Shown here: piece by piece, positions 51,034 through 60,871 of the stretch
Position numbering within the stretch: position 1 is the stretch's first letter
How the letters are laid out: the number at the start of each line of letters is the position of its first letter
Assembly: GCF_021130785.1 (NCBI RefSeq)
Contig: NW_025776240.1
Span: 62,001 to 126,000 of the forward strand
Length of the DNA stretch: 64,000 nucleotides
Direction of reading: 5' to 3'
DNA from: Homalodisca vitripennis
Taxonomy: Eukaryota > Arthropoda > Insecta > Hemiptera > Cicadellidae
The notes under the pieces: model-generated
Databases searched by the model: none
Seen by the model: the letters and a program-made list of their open reading frames with translations, nothing else
Told to the model about the DNA's origin: nothing
Translations under genes and position numbers: made by a program

Positions 51034-52535
51034 TTAAATTATTGTCTCGTTACAATGTTATAATTACATTTCCATCTGTAATATAATGTGAAATATTTCC
51101 ATTTGCAAAGTTTTATAAAGAATACGGTACATCAGTTGCATGTTTTATGAAATGCAATGAACTGAATTCCAATAAAAATGCCACAAACTAAATATCCAGT
51201 TCCTAGCTCATCACTTGCCAGTAAGCCGTATCTCCCACATTATTCACCCTGCATATTATATTTCCTGTTCATTTAGTAAAAACAGAAACGGAGCCAACTA
51301 CTTGAATAATATACATTCACAGATGTATTATAAATTGAGAATTAAATAACTGTTGTCTGACTCAGTTCAACGTGTGTTAACCTTCACTGCTGGCCTTTAC
51401 TCTGTGATGATAACTATTCTAATAAGACAGATAGCGCAGTCACTGTGTTGAAGTGATTATGAAATATTAGTTTAACAACGCTCATCTAACTATTTTTTAG
51501 ATATTTCAAAGATTATCGTTTCTAAATTTTGCTAGTAATATTCTTAATACAAATTATTATAAATAAATTAAAACGATTATATTACATGAAATGTTACTAG
51601 AGATTTTTAATGTTTAGTTAGTTATATAATTTATACCTTAATAGCGTTTCAAAAATATGAATTTATAAAAAGTTCTTTGATTTTTGACACTGTACTACAC
51701 CCGCGAAAATTTTATTATAGTTGTTCACTCATACAAAAACATCCTTTTCTACAAATAAAAATACACTTTCATACACACTTTGTTTGTTTTCGAAAAAAAT
51801 TTGTTTCTTTTTTGTAGTAATGCTCTACTTTGAAAACGATTTATAAAATACACTTAATATTTATTACAAACAGCAAACATGTGATCTGAGAACAAAAACT
51901 CTATTTCACCACACTGTGTGAATTGTCACCTATACATTTTCAAGCGTTTTATTGAAAACCGTTCTAATATTTAAATGATAATATGGGAATGACGATAGAC
52001 TAACCTAGTTGGTCATACATGCAGTTTGTTTAGGTATAACTTCATCTTACTCTTAATAACTTAACATATGTAATGCGCTAAAGAATTAATACTGTTTGGT
52101 ACACATCTATTAGTAATGTGAAATAGGCAAAAATATATTTTTCTTATGACTAATTTGGAGTACGCCTCACCATATATCGCGTAACGGGCTTCGCGTATAA
52201 TGGATATAAAATCTCATGTCTATAAATAATATCATTCTTGTAGATTAAGTTTAGAATATTTATAAATTTTTTCCTTTATAATATAAATGAATATAATCTC
52301 ACGTTAAAACTGGTTTATTCTTCATTTGTAGTTTGATAACTAATTCTCAATGAGATGAGAACATCAACAATAGAGACAGATGATGTTTGATATATAATCT
52401 GTGAGTCCTTGTCTCTGATTGGTCTGGGCTGATTGGAAACTAGTGTTTCCCCTCGTGTTTTAAGCTCCCCGACTGGAAACGTGAGCTGCCCATCTCTCAG
52501 CTCAGTTGGTTAGTAATTGCGCTAAACAATTAGTT
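51034..52535. repeat. old tandem duplication, copy A
   Basis: Many landmarks recur in the same order in 52760-54533: CTGTAATATAATGTGAA/CTGTAATATTATGTGAA, TGCATATTATATTTCCT in both, AATATACATTCACAGAT in both, AACAACGCTCATCTAA in both, AAATACACTTAATA in both, TTGTCTCTGATTGG in both, and the final GCTAAACAATTAG. The copies are clearly diverged. Copy A ends in a degraded BEL/Pao fragment (about 52434-52530). Confidence 0.85.
52434..52530 (+). pseudogene. degraded BEL/Pao fragment in duplication copy A
   Basis: This is the counterpart of 54427-54555. GATTGGAAACTAGTG, CCCCGACTGGAAACGTGAGC and CCCATCTCTCAGCTCAGTTG align with the better copy, but the frame is shifted and the LPRLELCAA motif is lost (LPDWK and shifted text remain). 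Confidence 0.5.
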
Positions 52536-52650
52536 AAATATTTTACCATTTACTCTATACCCCTGTGATGTGACTATATTTTAACAATTTCATGGTTATA
52601 AACTCCCTCTAACGGTCTCAAGACTTATATGGCAAACAGTGAAGTAAAAA

Positions 52651-52725
52651 GCAGCCACGCTTGACGTTACTTGAATCGTTTATCATGCGATAACCTTCGT
52701 ATCCGCTACACTGCGCCATTGCTAC
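52651..52725 (-). repeat. SINE with 5S rRNA-like head, copy 3 (truncated)
   Basis: On the minus strand: GCGCAGTGTAGCGGATACG, AAGGTTATCGCATGATAAAC, then AAGTAACGTCAAGCGTGGC and TGC followed by five T. It stops after the A-box-like part and lacks the C-box stretch and body present in copy 2. It lies between the two duplication copies and is absent from both. Confidence 0.65.
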
Positions 52726-52759
52726 TATAAAATAAATTATACAAGCTATATTATGTGGA

Positions 52760-54533
52760 AAAACGTTAAGTTATTGTCTCTTTGCAGTAATATAATTAAA
52801 TTGCCAACTGTAATATTATGTGAACATTTTCAATTGCACAGTTTAATAAAGAATAGAATTTTAATGAAAATGCCCCGACCTACATATCCGGTTCCTGGAA
52901 CATCACTCGCCATACTGCGCATCACGTAGCCTCATTTAATTTTCATCCTGCATATTATATTTCCTATGTCACATAATGGTTCAATTAATAAAAGGAAAAA
53001 ACTAAGCAATTAATTGAATAATATACATTCACAGATATATTATAAATTGAGAAATAAATAACTGTCTGACTCAGTTTATCGTCTGTGTCTTTACTCTGGG
53101 TCGATAACTATTTTTATAAGACAGCAAACGTACTTGGTCATCTGTAGCAGTCAACGTGTTGAAATGGGTATAAAATATTAGTTAAACAACGCTCATCTAA
53201 ATTTTTTTACGTCGTTTCTCAGATTAAATAATTTGTTGCTTTCGAACTTTACTAGTCACCTTTTCCAGTCGTCTCCTTAATCAAAACTATTATGAATAAA
53301 TTAAAACGATCATATTGCATAAAATATTAGTATCGATTTTTAAAGTTTGGTTAGATATTTAATTTATATCTTAATATAAAATAAAAATTGTAACAACATA
53401 TTTTATTTTTAACATTCTGCTGAACCGAGAAAATTTAATACGGTCATTTACTTACATAAAAATACTATTTTCAACAAATAAAAATACACTTTTATACACA
53501 CTTTGTGTGCTTTTATGTTTTTTCCGGAAAACATTTATTTTGATTTGTAGTAATGCTCTGCTTTGCTAAAATTACTTTTAAAATACACTTAATACTTCTT
53601 ACCAACAACAAAATGTGATTTGAGAACAAAAACCTATTGTACCATACTGTGTGAATTGTTACCCATTAATTTTCCCAGGTTATATATAAATTATTCTAAT
53701 ATATAACTGGTACTTTGTTAATGGCAATAGATTAGCGCAGTTGGTTATACATGGAGTTTATTTACGTTTAAATTTAATCATAATCGTAATAGCTTAATAT
53801 AACTTACACACTAAACATTTAATATTGTTAGCAACTATATGTTAGTAATTTGAAATAGTAAAAAATATTTATTTCTTATGACTAATGTGGAGTTTACCTC
53901 AGTATAAATTGCGTAACATAATCTTATATATATATAAAAATCTTGAGTCACGATGTATGTTGCTAATAAACTCCAAAACGACTGAACCAATTTCAATCAA
54001 ATTTCACATGTATCCGTAATTTAGTCTAACTTAGAAGATAGGATAGTTTATTATCTGAATTATTCGCTTATGTCGTGAATATAAACGAATAAAATGAAGA
54101 AAAGTTTTCAAAGCGCCTGCACATTATAACCTGCAATTACGAGATAGATACGTATATTAAACAGTGAAACACTATTTGAAGGCGCTAAGTTATGATGTAT
54201 AATTGTCTAAACTAAATTTTTTGTTGAACTTAAAGGTTTTCTTGATATATACTGGAAGAAACAGTGTATAATATTTATAATTGTTTTCCATCATATTAAT
54301 ATGTCACGTTTAAGACTGATTTATTTTTATTTTACATTTATAGTCTTGTATATAATTTTCAATGAGCTATAGATAGCTACATAAAGACATAATGATGTTG
54401 TATAATCTGTGAGCCCTTGTCTCTGATTGGAAACTCGTGTTGCCCCTCTTAAGTGTTTTACGTTGCCAAGACTGGAACTGTGTGCAGCCCATCTCTTAGT
54501 TCAGTTGGTTAGTAATTACGCTAAACAATTAGC
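52760..54533. repeat. old tandem duplication, copy B
   Basis: The partner of 51034-52535, about 270 bases longer because of extra sequence at about 53922-54215. It ends in a recognisable BEL/Pao coding fragment, which is then interrupted by the 17-bp minisatellite. Confidence 0.85.
53922..54215. repeat. dispersed repeat inserted in duplication copy B
   Basis: The text from ATCTTATATATATATAAAAA through TTGAGTCACGATGTATGTTG and ACTGAACCAATTTCAATCAA has no counterpart in copy A. The phrase 'actgaaccaatttcaatcaaattt' is a form I know from widespread arthropod interspersed repeats, though I cannot name the class. Ends are approximate. Confidence 0.6.
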
Positions 54534-54555
54534 TGACTGTGAATCTCGCAGCATC
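54427..54555 (+). pseudogene. BEL/Pao retrotransposon pol fragment
   Basis: The frame reads LETRVAPLKCF, TLPRLELCAAHLLVQLVS and NYAKQLADCESRSI. The 'RVAPLK ... LPRLELCAA' pattern is characteristic of the region just after the reverse transcriptase in BEL/Pao polyproteins, near the start of the RNase H-like part. The fragment is about 43 residues long. It then runs directly into the 17-bp minisatellite, whose translation continues the frame meaninglessly to 54672. The first codon is TTG and is internal, not a start. No other part of the polyprotein was found nearby apart from the matching fossil in copy A and, far away, a gag-like knuckle at 41461. Confidence 0.7.
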
Positions 54556-54568
54556 CCCCCTCTCCACA

Positions 54569-54985
54569 GGTGGACCATCCCCTCTGGTGGACCATCTTCT
54601 CTGGTGGACTATCCTCTCTGGTGGTTAATTCAATCTGATGGATTATCCCCTCTGGTGGACCATCTCCTCTAGTGGACCATCTTCTCTGGTGGATTATCCT
54701 CTCTGGTGGATAATCCAATCTGATGGATTATCCCCTCTGGTGGACCATCTCCTCTAGTGGACCATCTTCTCTGGTGGACTATCCTCTCTGGTGGATAATA
54801 CAATCTGGTGGACTATCCCCTCTGGTGGACCATCTTCTCTGGTGGACCATCTCCTCTAGTGGACCTTCCCCTCTGTTGGAAAATCTCCTCTGGTGACCCA
54901 TCCTATCTGGTGGACCATCTCCTCTGGTGGACCATCCTCTCCGGTGGACCATCCTCTCTGGTGGATCATCCTCTCTGGTGAACGA
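54569..54985. repeat. 17-bp minisatellite (GGTGGACCATCYTCTCT)n
   Basis: About 24 units of 17 bases with variants GGTGGACTATCC, GATGGATTATCC and AGTGGACCATCT. A higher-order pattern is visible: the block from GGTGGATAAT to AGTGGACCATCTTCTCT occurs three times (near 54617, 54702 and 54790). Because the unit has no stop codon in several frames, long repetitive frames appear on both strands (HQRGWSTRGDGPPE-type on minus); they are artefacts. Confidence 0.95.
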
Positions 54986-54989
54986 TCTG

Positions 54990-55425
54990 GGAGGCACTAA
55001 CTACCGTCATCAGAGTGGCCTCACTTCAAATTCACTCCCACTGACTTGACGTCTTCTGACGGACTCAAACAGACTCCCCTTGTTGTCTTGCACATACTAC
55101 TTTCCACCCTTATGACAAGATATGGCTTTTATTCCCTCTGACCTTCGTTTAAATTTAATTTGGGAGAATTATTGTGAGACTATGTCTGTACTCCACCTTG
55201 TGTTTGTTTGTATAGAAATCACCAAGTAGATTATAAACATTTATTAAACCTCAAACCATTTAAACTGCACAGTTAAATTCTACTCTTACATGCATAAGCC
55301 ATATCCCCGGTGAAATCAGGGATTATAGCTCAAGCAGGAAGAAATCCCAAGCTGATCGCATCGTTGAAGAAATTAGATTTTCTACACAAACTTAGGTTTT
55401 GTCACTTTTTGTCATATATCCAACA
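54990..55425. other. unassigned DNA left of the piggyBac element
   Basis: Less AT-rich than average up to 55150. No frame or repeat recognised. Confidence 0.4.
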
Positions 55426-55429
55426 GTAA

Positions 55430-55510
55430 CCCTCCGATGGTTTATTGCCGACGCGTCGGCAGCATTAACGTAACTGCGGTGGTTCATTGCCGATGCGTCG
55501 TCAATTGTTT
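55430..55510. promoter_or_regulatory. left terminal repeat and subterminal transposase-site candidates
   Basis: Two related words lie 42 bases apart: GGTTTATTGCCGACGCGTCG (from 55439) and GGTTCATTGCCGATGCGTCG (from 55481). The first includes the perfect 14-bp palindrome GCCGACGCGTCGGC (55447-55460). Repeated sites near the ends are usual binding sites for piggyBac-type enzymes; binding here is inferred. Confidence 0.55.
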
Positions 55511-55737
55511 ATTTTCAATATTTCATGTGTCCTTCTTTCTCTAAACATGTTGTATTTGGTATCGTTAAAAACAGCTGATTTCGCTCTTCATTTAGTGAAC
55601 ATTCTATGCTCCTGACGGTGACTAGACAAAAATATTACAATACAAAACTACCAGCTGTTCGCGCCGTCGTTGTTTACATGCGCTCTCGCGGTCACGTTGA
55701 CTAGTTGAGGTTAGTATTGTGTTCATAGTGATTGAAA

Positions 55738-57556
55738 ATGGATAATTTACATACAAGTGAGATTGACAGAGAGTTAGATAATCATCTAATTGATTCGAGT
55801 GATGGTGAAAGTGACATTGGAGCTGAAGATGTGCCTTCGGACTTTGATTTACTGGATTTTTCGTCTGGAAGTGAAGAGGAGTACGTTCCGGATATTGATG
55901 AAATGGAAACTTCAGATAGGGAAGATGTGACTAATGATCCTCCAAACCCTTTGATGCCTAGGCCTACTACCCCTCAAAACATTCCTGTTTTGACTCCTTG
56001 GTTACGAGCATATCCACCTGAGCCAGAATTAGATATAGGCCCAAATTTTAGAGTGAGACAACCAGGTCCTAGGCATACCTTACCCAGAAACAGTCCACCC
56101 ATCTCCTATGCATTGCTATTTTTTACTGCTAATTTTTGGATTACTGTTGTTGACCAAACTAATAAGTATGCTAATAAAATTATTGAAAGAAAAAGAAACT
56201 CTGGCACGATGAAACGGTTTAGTAGGATTAAAAAATGGTTTGATGTGTCACACACTTGAATGAAAAAGTTTTTTTCTCTGTTGATAAACATGGGTTTGAA
56301 TGGTGACAGTACTAAGCCTAGGAGGGCTTTTTGGGACACAAGGCGTTCTCAACACAATTCCTTCTTTTCCAAAACAATGGATGTAAACAGATTTGAATTA
56401 ATTTTGTCTAAATTTCACCTTACAGCTAGAGAAGGAGTTCGCAAAGGTGAGCCGGGCTATGATCCTTTTATCAAAGTAAGATTTTTCTTGGATCATTTCA
56501 ACAGTATTTTTAAAAAAATATTTCATCCTTGGCAAAATGTTTGCATTGACGAAAGTCTTATAGGTATGAAAAAACAGATGCCCATTTATTATGTACATGC
56601 CAAATAAAAAACACAAACAATATGGCATAAAAAAATTTGAGTGTTGCGACAGCCAAACAAATTATGTACATCACATTGAGCTTTATAGTGGAAAAGATTA
56701 TTTAGCAACTGAGAATGACCAGCCTTTTACAGAAAGAGTTATATTTGAGGTCATGGAAAAAAGTGCATTGCTAGATAAAGGTCATCACTTATTTACTGAT
56801 AACTTTTATACTAAAATACCACTAGCTCGCAAACTCATGGACAGAAATACCTACCTAACAGGAACTATAAATATTAGGTCTAAATATTTACCAGAAACTG
56901 TGAAAAAAGCCAAGTTACCTGCTAGGGAAAGTTTATATTTCAGGCAAGGAGATGTGTTAGTTGTAAACTTTAGACAAACAGCAACGCGAAAACCTGTCAT
57001 TCTCATTTCTACGGCTACCCATGCTGAAGATAAAGTAGTGCAGAGTAAAAAAACTAATATTAGAGGGGTAAAGCCTATTGTTATTCACAAGTACAATCAG
57101 TATATGGGTGGTGTGGATGCCAGTGATAAGGCAGTGTACCATAACTCCTGCAACCGCCACACTACAAAATATTGGAAAAAGATTTTTTTCAACATCATTG
57201 ACATTGCTCTCTTCAATGCGTACGTGCTTTACAAACTAAACACGGACAAGCCTATGCAACGCAGAGATTTTATAATTAGTGTAGTGGAATCTTTGGCAGC
57301 AATCGAAGAAGATCCTGTGCATGCTCCTGGTCCTGCTGGAGATGGAAGCCATAAACTTGATAAATTGCCCGGCAAGTCAGAGTGGACTTGTGTGGTTTGC
57401 AAACCACTGAAAAAAAGGGGGAGGTCCAGGTTCTGGTGTCCAGGTTGTAATTGTGGAGTCCACAGGGAGTGCTACCACCAACTACAACACTTCTGGAGAC
57501 CCAAGAAGGGAGGTAGGAAAAGTGCAGCACCTGGCAGTGGGAGTTCGTCAGAATGA
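55738..57556 (+). pseudogene. piggyBac-like transposase with one in-frame stop and one frameshift
   Basis: The enzyme would excise and insert the surrounding element. The first ATG is at 55738 (context GAAAATGG). The N-terminal part is acidic (ESDIGAEDVPSDFD and SGSEEEYVPDIDE), as in piggyBac proteins. TGA at 56257-56259 interrupts between WFDVSHT and MKKFFSLLINMGL; the frame continues directly after it. Around 56586-56605 a frameshift moves reading to the frame starting at 56591 (MPNKKHKQYGIKKFE). The three catalytic Asp residues are visible: CIDESLIG (codon 56548), FTDNFYT (56798) and GGVDASD (57116). The C-terminal Cys/His-rich DNA-binding domain is intact (C-x2-C, then WCPGCNCGVHREC, 57389-57490), followed by a basic Ser/Gly tail and TGA. 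Length across the breaks (about 605 codons) is normal for the family. Domesticated use is unlikely given two breaks and intact element ends. Confidence 0.9.
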
Positions 57557-57970
57557 ACGGTTTCCACAACGTGCACATATTTACTTTTTTGTACATATAT
57601 TTTTTGTTTTTGTAAATAAGTTCATAAAAGTTGATATTTTCTTATTCAGTAATACACTGGTGTTAAACTGGCTATTTCAGAAATACTAAAAAGTGTTTAG
57701 TTTTTATTTTGTAAGAGTGAAAAGTAAAAAAGTTTTTTTTACATTTTGCAATTCTTCTTCTTCTCTCCAGAAATGAACAATGACAAATACATGGTAAGTA
57801 ATTTTTTACCATATTTTATAATTCTTTAGAATTTCCTGAACAAAATGATATATAATACTGCTTACCCAAATAAAAAAATATATTTTTTGGAATTTTTTTA
57901 AAAACGTCTGCAGAATGCACAAAATAGGCTGAACCACCAGGTATAATACAGTGAACCATTGGAGGGGTAA

Positions 57971-58685
57971 AGGCTGAAAATGCTCTCAAACTCAACATAT
58001 TTGATACCCTTAGAATGATTCTTACGAGTCGAAGACAAAATAAACATAAAGCGGTAGTGGTGTTGATGCCAAATCTATTACTGACAAATTTAACCTAAGT
58101 GTGTCCTGACATTAAATAAAACTTTAAAAATATTATTTACGTTGATCCAATAAATAACGATGTTCGTTACCTGTACACCTCTTGTCCTTTTATTTTTTGT
58201 AAACTTCATTATTACTGTAAAATGACTTATTACTATAACAAGCAGCATCTGTACTTTTCCGATTACTTGCTAAACATGTTTTACTATTATGAAGTTGCTC
58301 GTAAGTTAGCAGCATTTATGGAGACATACACTAGGTAGAGTTACTTTACATGTCCAAGTAATGTCATACCGTTAAAGGTAATGGAGACGCTGTGTTCTCA
58401 TTTATTAACCTTGTTAGTCCCACTTAGAAGTTTATGTGTTTGCTGGATAAACAGTCGCCACACATAAATTCACTTGTTTGAGAAGCGAATGATATCCTAG
58501 TTTGCGGTCTGTGTTGAATCAGATGCACTATTCCTGAAAACAGTTTTACTACAGGGAATATAACGTACTTCTTACTGTTAATAATTTGTTATTGTCTTTT
58601 ACTACATATTATTTGTTATTTTATGTACTATTCTATTTTAACTCTCTTTCATCAATCAGACCAGTTCATTGTACGGTTAAATCAT
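57971..58685. other. spacer between the two transposons
   Basis: AT-rich DNA without a recognised gene or repeat. Confidence 0.5.
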
Positions 58686-58736
58686 TTAAGGGGACCCGGA
58701 CAGTCCTATTACGCTAATGTTAAATTGTGTATTTTT

Positions 58737-59036
58737 TGGATCACTTTCTTCAAAATCTATTAGAGATATCCAAATTAAATTTTTACCACACATTCTTTGA
58801 CATTATTAGTACACTTTAACACAGGGATTTAAAAAAATACCCATTTCTTTTTCAAATATATATTTTTTTATATGCTGCTAATTTTTTACTTAAAATTTCA
58901 CATATAATATTTTATATAATAATAACTAATGTGCTAATTAACAAATCCTCCTGTTAAAGTGTTTAAATAATAGCCTAGAATATGTGGTAAAAATTTCAGT
59001 TTGATATCTCAAATGGTTTTTGAAAAAAGTGTTCCA
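58737..59036. repeat. 84-base imperfect inverted repeat in the transposon's 3' region
   Basis: The arm at 58737-58820 (TGGATCACTTTCTTCAAAAT to ACACTTTAAC) is complementary to the arm at 58953-59036 (GTTAAAGTGTTTAAATAATA to GTGTTCCA), with about three quarters of positions pairing, including GAGATATC and AAATTTTTACCACA blocks. The spacer is 132 bases. It lies between the transposase stop and the left terminus, so transcripts of the gene could fold here. Confidence 0.8.
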
Positions 59037-59130
59037 CAATGTAAAAAAATGCAACTTTCGGGAATCGCGATTTAAAGTAATGCGTACTATTTCAATGTTA
59101 TAAAAAACAGATTTTACTTACAAATTGTGT

Positions 59131-60871
59131 TTAAAACAGGCCAGCCCCATAACTTGGATTGTCTGGGTCTTCTTCCTTGTCCTCCAGCTTCCTTTTAGAT
59201 TGCCTCTTGGTCTGTCTTGCCCTTTTCTTTAATTCAGCAGAAGCGCGCATTGAATTTCGAAGCCTCTCAGTGTCTAGTAATTTCATTGTAGAAACAGTGT
59301 TTTTGCCAATAGAAATGCCCAATTTCTGTAGGACCTTACATTTAGTAATCTGTCCGATATTAAAAGTTGAAACGGCTTCATAAACTCCAAAATGTAAGGT
59401 CTTTATACCCACAAATCCAGTTTTTGGGAGGCGAGCCCATATCACACTATTTACACTTTCGTTAGGGTTTTGGGTCTTTTTGTGTAAACACTTTTTCAAT
59501 AGATCAGGATCTGACAGGCTCCTAAACACTGGCCTAATAAACTCCATAATAACTGAGGGGATATTATTTTTATGTTTGTATGTCTCACCAGTTACAAGAG
59601 ACCGTTGATACTTGCACCAACTTTCAGCGCCTTTTTGGGCAAAGACCGTGTTGAGGATTTTCATCACTGGATGACTTGTGATAAAATAAAGCCCATATTC
59701 CTTGCTTCATCTCTTCAACTGTATTGCTCCTTCTTATGGCTTGGCCATAATAGGCCTGGAGCTGGTCTATAGCACTTGATGAAAGGCGGTTTTTACCATT
59801 CAGTGGTTTACCATCAGCAAGTTTTATGGACTTATTATCGGACTTTAGTTTGCGTAGCCTAGTACCCATCCGCTTTTGTATGTGTCCAATACATTCTAAT
59901 TTGTCTATTAGGACATCTGCTCCATAAGGCATCATCTCCTTTACTGATTGGAAGCCCTTTGAGTCTCCGTCACCGAGGTACTTAGTATACCGAACATTAT
60001 AAGCACTAACGGATTGATTGAAAATTTCTCTGGCCCCATGTACTTCCATCCCTCCGCTTGCTCCATGGTAATTAGCTTTACATGAATCTAGATGTTGTTG
60101 GGTTAGTCTTTTTGGGCATGTACAATGTTTTGACATAATGGAAACATCTATAACTTTCCCCGTATCAAAACTAGTTGCCGTTACAACCCCATTCAAAGAT
60201 GTATGGCCTCGCTTTTGCCACGTGCCATCAATAGCAACTGGGATGTCACGGTTACCTTCGTTTACCAATACTGCTTCCTCAACTGCATCCTTCATAGTCT
60301 CAAAACACACATTCTCAGTTACTGATCCTAGAACCTCATTGTAAGGTAAAAACTTTAGTGGAGGTTGAGGCAAGTTCATGATGCCGCAAAAGGTTTTCGC
60401 TGCTTCACAGCCTTTGCCTATGGCACGGAAGCCGTAAACTAACCGCAAGTTAGTTTCAAACAAACTGTTTATTTTATTTGAACTAAAAAAAGGATGACTG
60501 TACATACAACTTTTGCAAAATATTTCAAGTTTAGAGCTTAGGCCTACACTGCTAATGTTTCGAATTTCGACAGTAGCGGACAAACATTTTGAACAAGCCA
60601 AACATTGTGATAATGCATTGTTCAGCAAGGTTAGGTCAATTAAAATATTTTCATTAATTTGATCTTCATATTGTTTATATGTTTCCTGAACATCACCTAT
60701 TTTTATCTTCGAAGCACTTTCAATAGTGATTGAATCAATATCAGAATCTAGGCTAGTACTAGGCCTAGGTGTGGAATTGTTACAAACTGGAACAACGTTA
60801 CTTCTAGGTTGCCCAACATTTCTTCTTTTCTTGAACACAGTTCTTGGCTTCTTAGGTCTTCTTCGTTCCAT
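59131..60871 (-). pseudogene. Mutator/Kolobok-like DDE transposase, split by a one-base frameshift
   Basis: This transposase would move the surrounding element. The ATG at 60871 opens a 415-codon frame: basic N-terminus (MERRRPKKPR, KKRR), a Cys pair C-x2-C at residues 93/96 and another at 119/122 (likely zinc binding), then VAIDGTWQKRGHTSLNG (first Asp, residue 215), YLGDGDSKGF (Asp 301/303) and ECIGHIQKRMGTRLRKLK. It ends at a stop shortly after HGLCPK. A second frame (59667-59131) continues with KGAESWCKYQ, NPNESVNSVIWARLPK (the likely catalytic Glu) and a Lys/Arg-rich C-terminus. The two frames meet in the minus-strand run CCAAAAAGGCGC (near 59636-59647); one A fewer would join them. Going from the first to the second frame needs a +1 shift. 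All catalytic residues are present. The break may be a real mutation or a homopolymer sequencing error. I call it a pseudogene provisionally. Confidence 0.85.

Larger units (their letters stand above)
55430..57966 (+). mobile_element. piggyBac-like transposon, complete termini, 2.5 kb
   Basis: The left end CCCTCCGATGGTTTATTG (55430-55447) matches the inverted right end CCCTCCAATGGTTCACTG (complement of 57949-57966) at 15 of 18 bases. Both sides are flanked by GTAA (55426-55429 and 57967-57970), a 4-bp target duplication of piggyBac length but with the usual TTAA changed to GTAA. Each end also carries an inner GGTGGTTCA copy, 42 bases in on the left and 23 on the right. The interior holds one transposase gene in the expected place. 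The element is full length but its enzyme is broken. Confidence 0.85.

Noticed and set aside
52488..52515. AGCTCAGTTGGTTAG, identical to a tRNA A-box region, also near 54500
   Set aside because: The same bases encode LVQLVS in the BEL/Pao fragment of the better copy, and no anticodon arm or B box follows at tRNA spacing.
54521..54997. Minus-strand repetitive proteins with HQRGWSTRGDGPPE-like units
   Set aside because: A 17-bp repeat without stop codons reads as a 17-residue protein repeat automatically; there is no start context or unique sequence around it.
59636..59647. Programmed -1 ribosomal frameshift at CCCAAAA in the transposase
   Set aside because: Joining the two frames needs a +1 shift, not -1, and losing one A in the run explains the split more simply.
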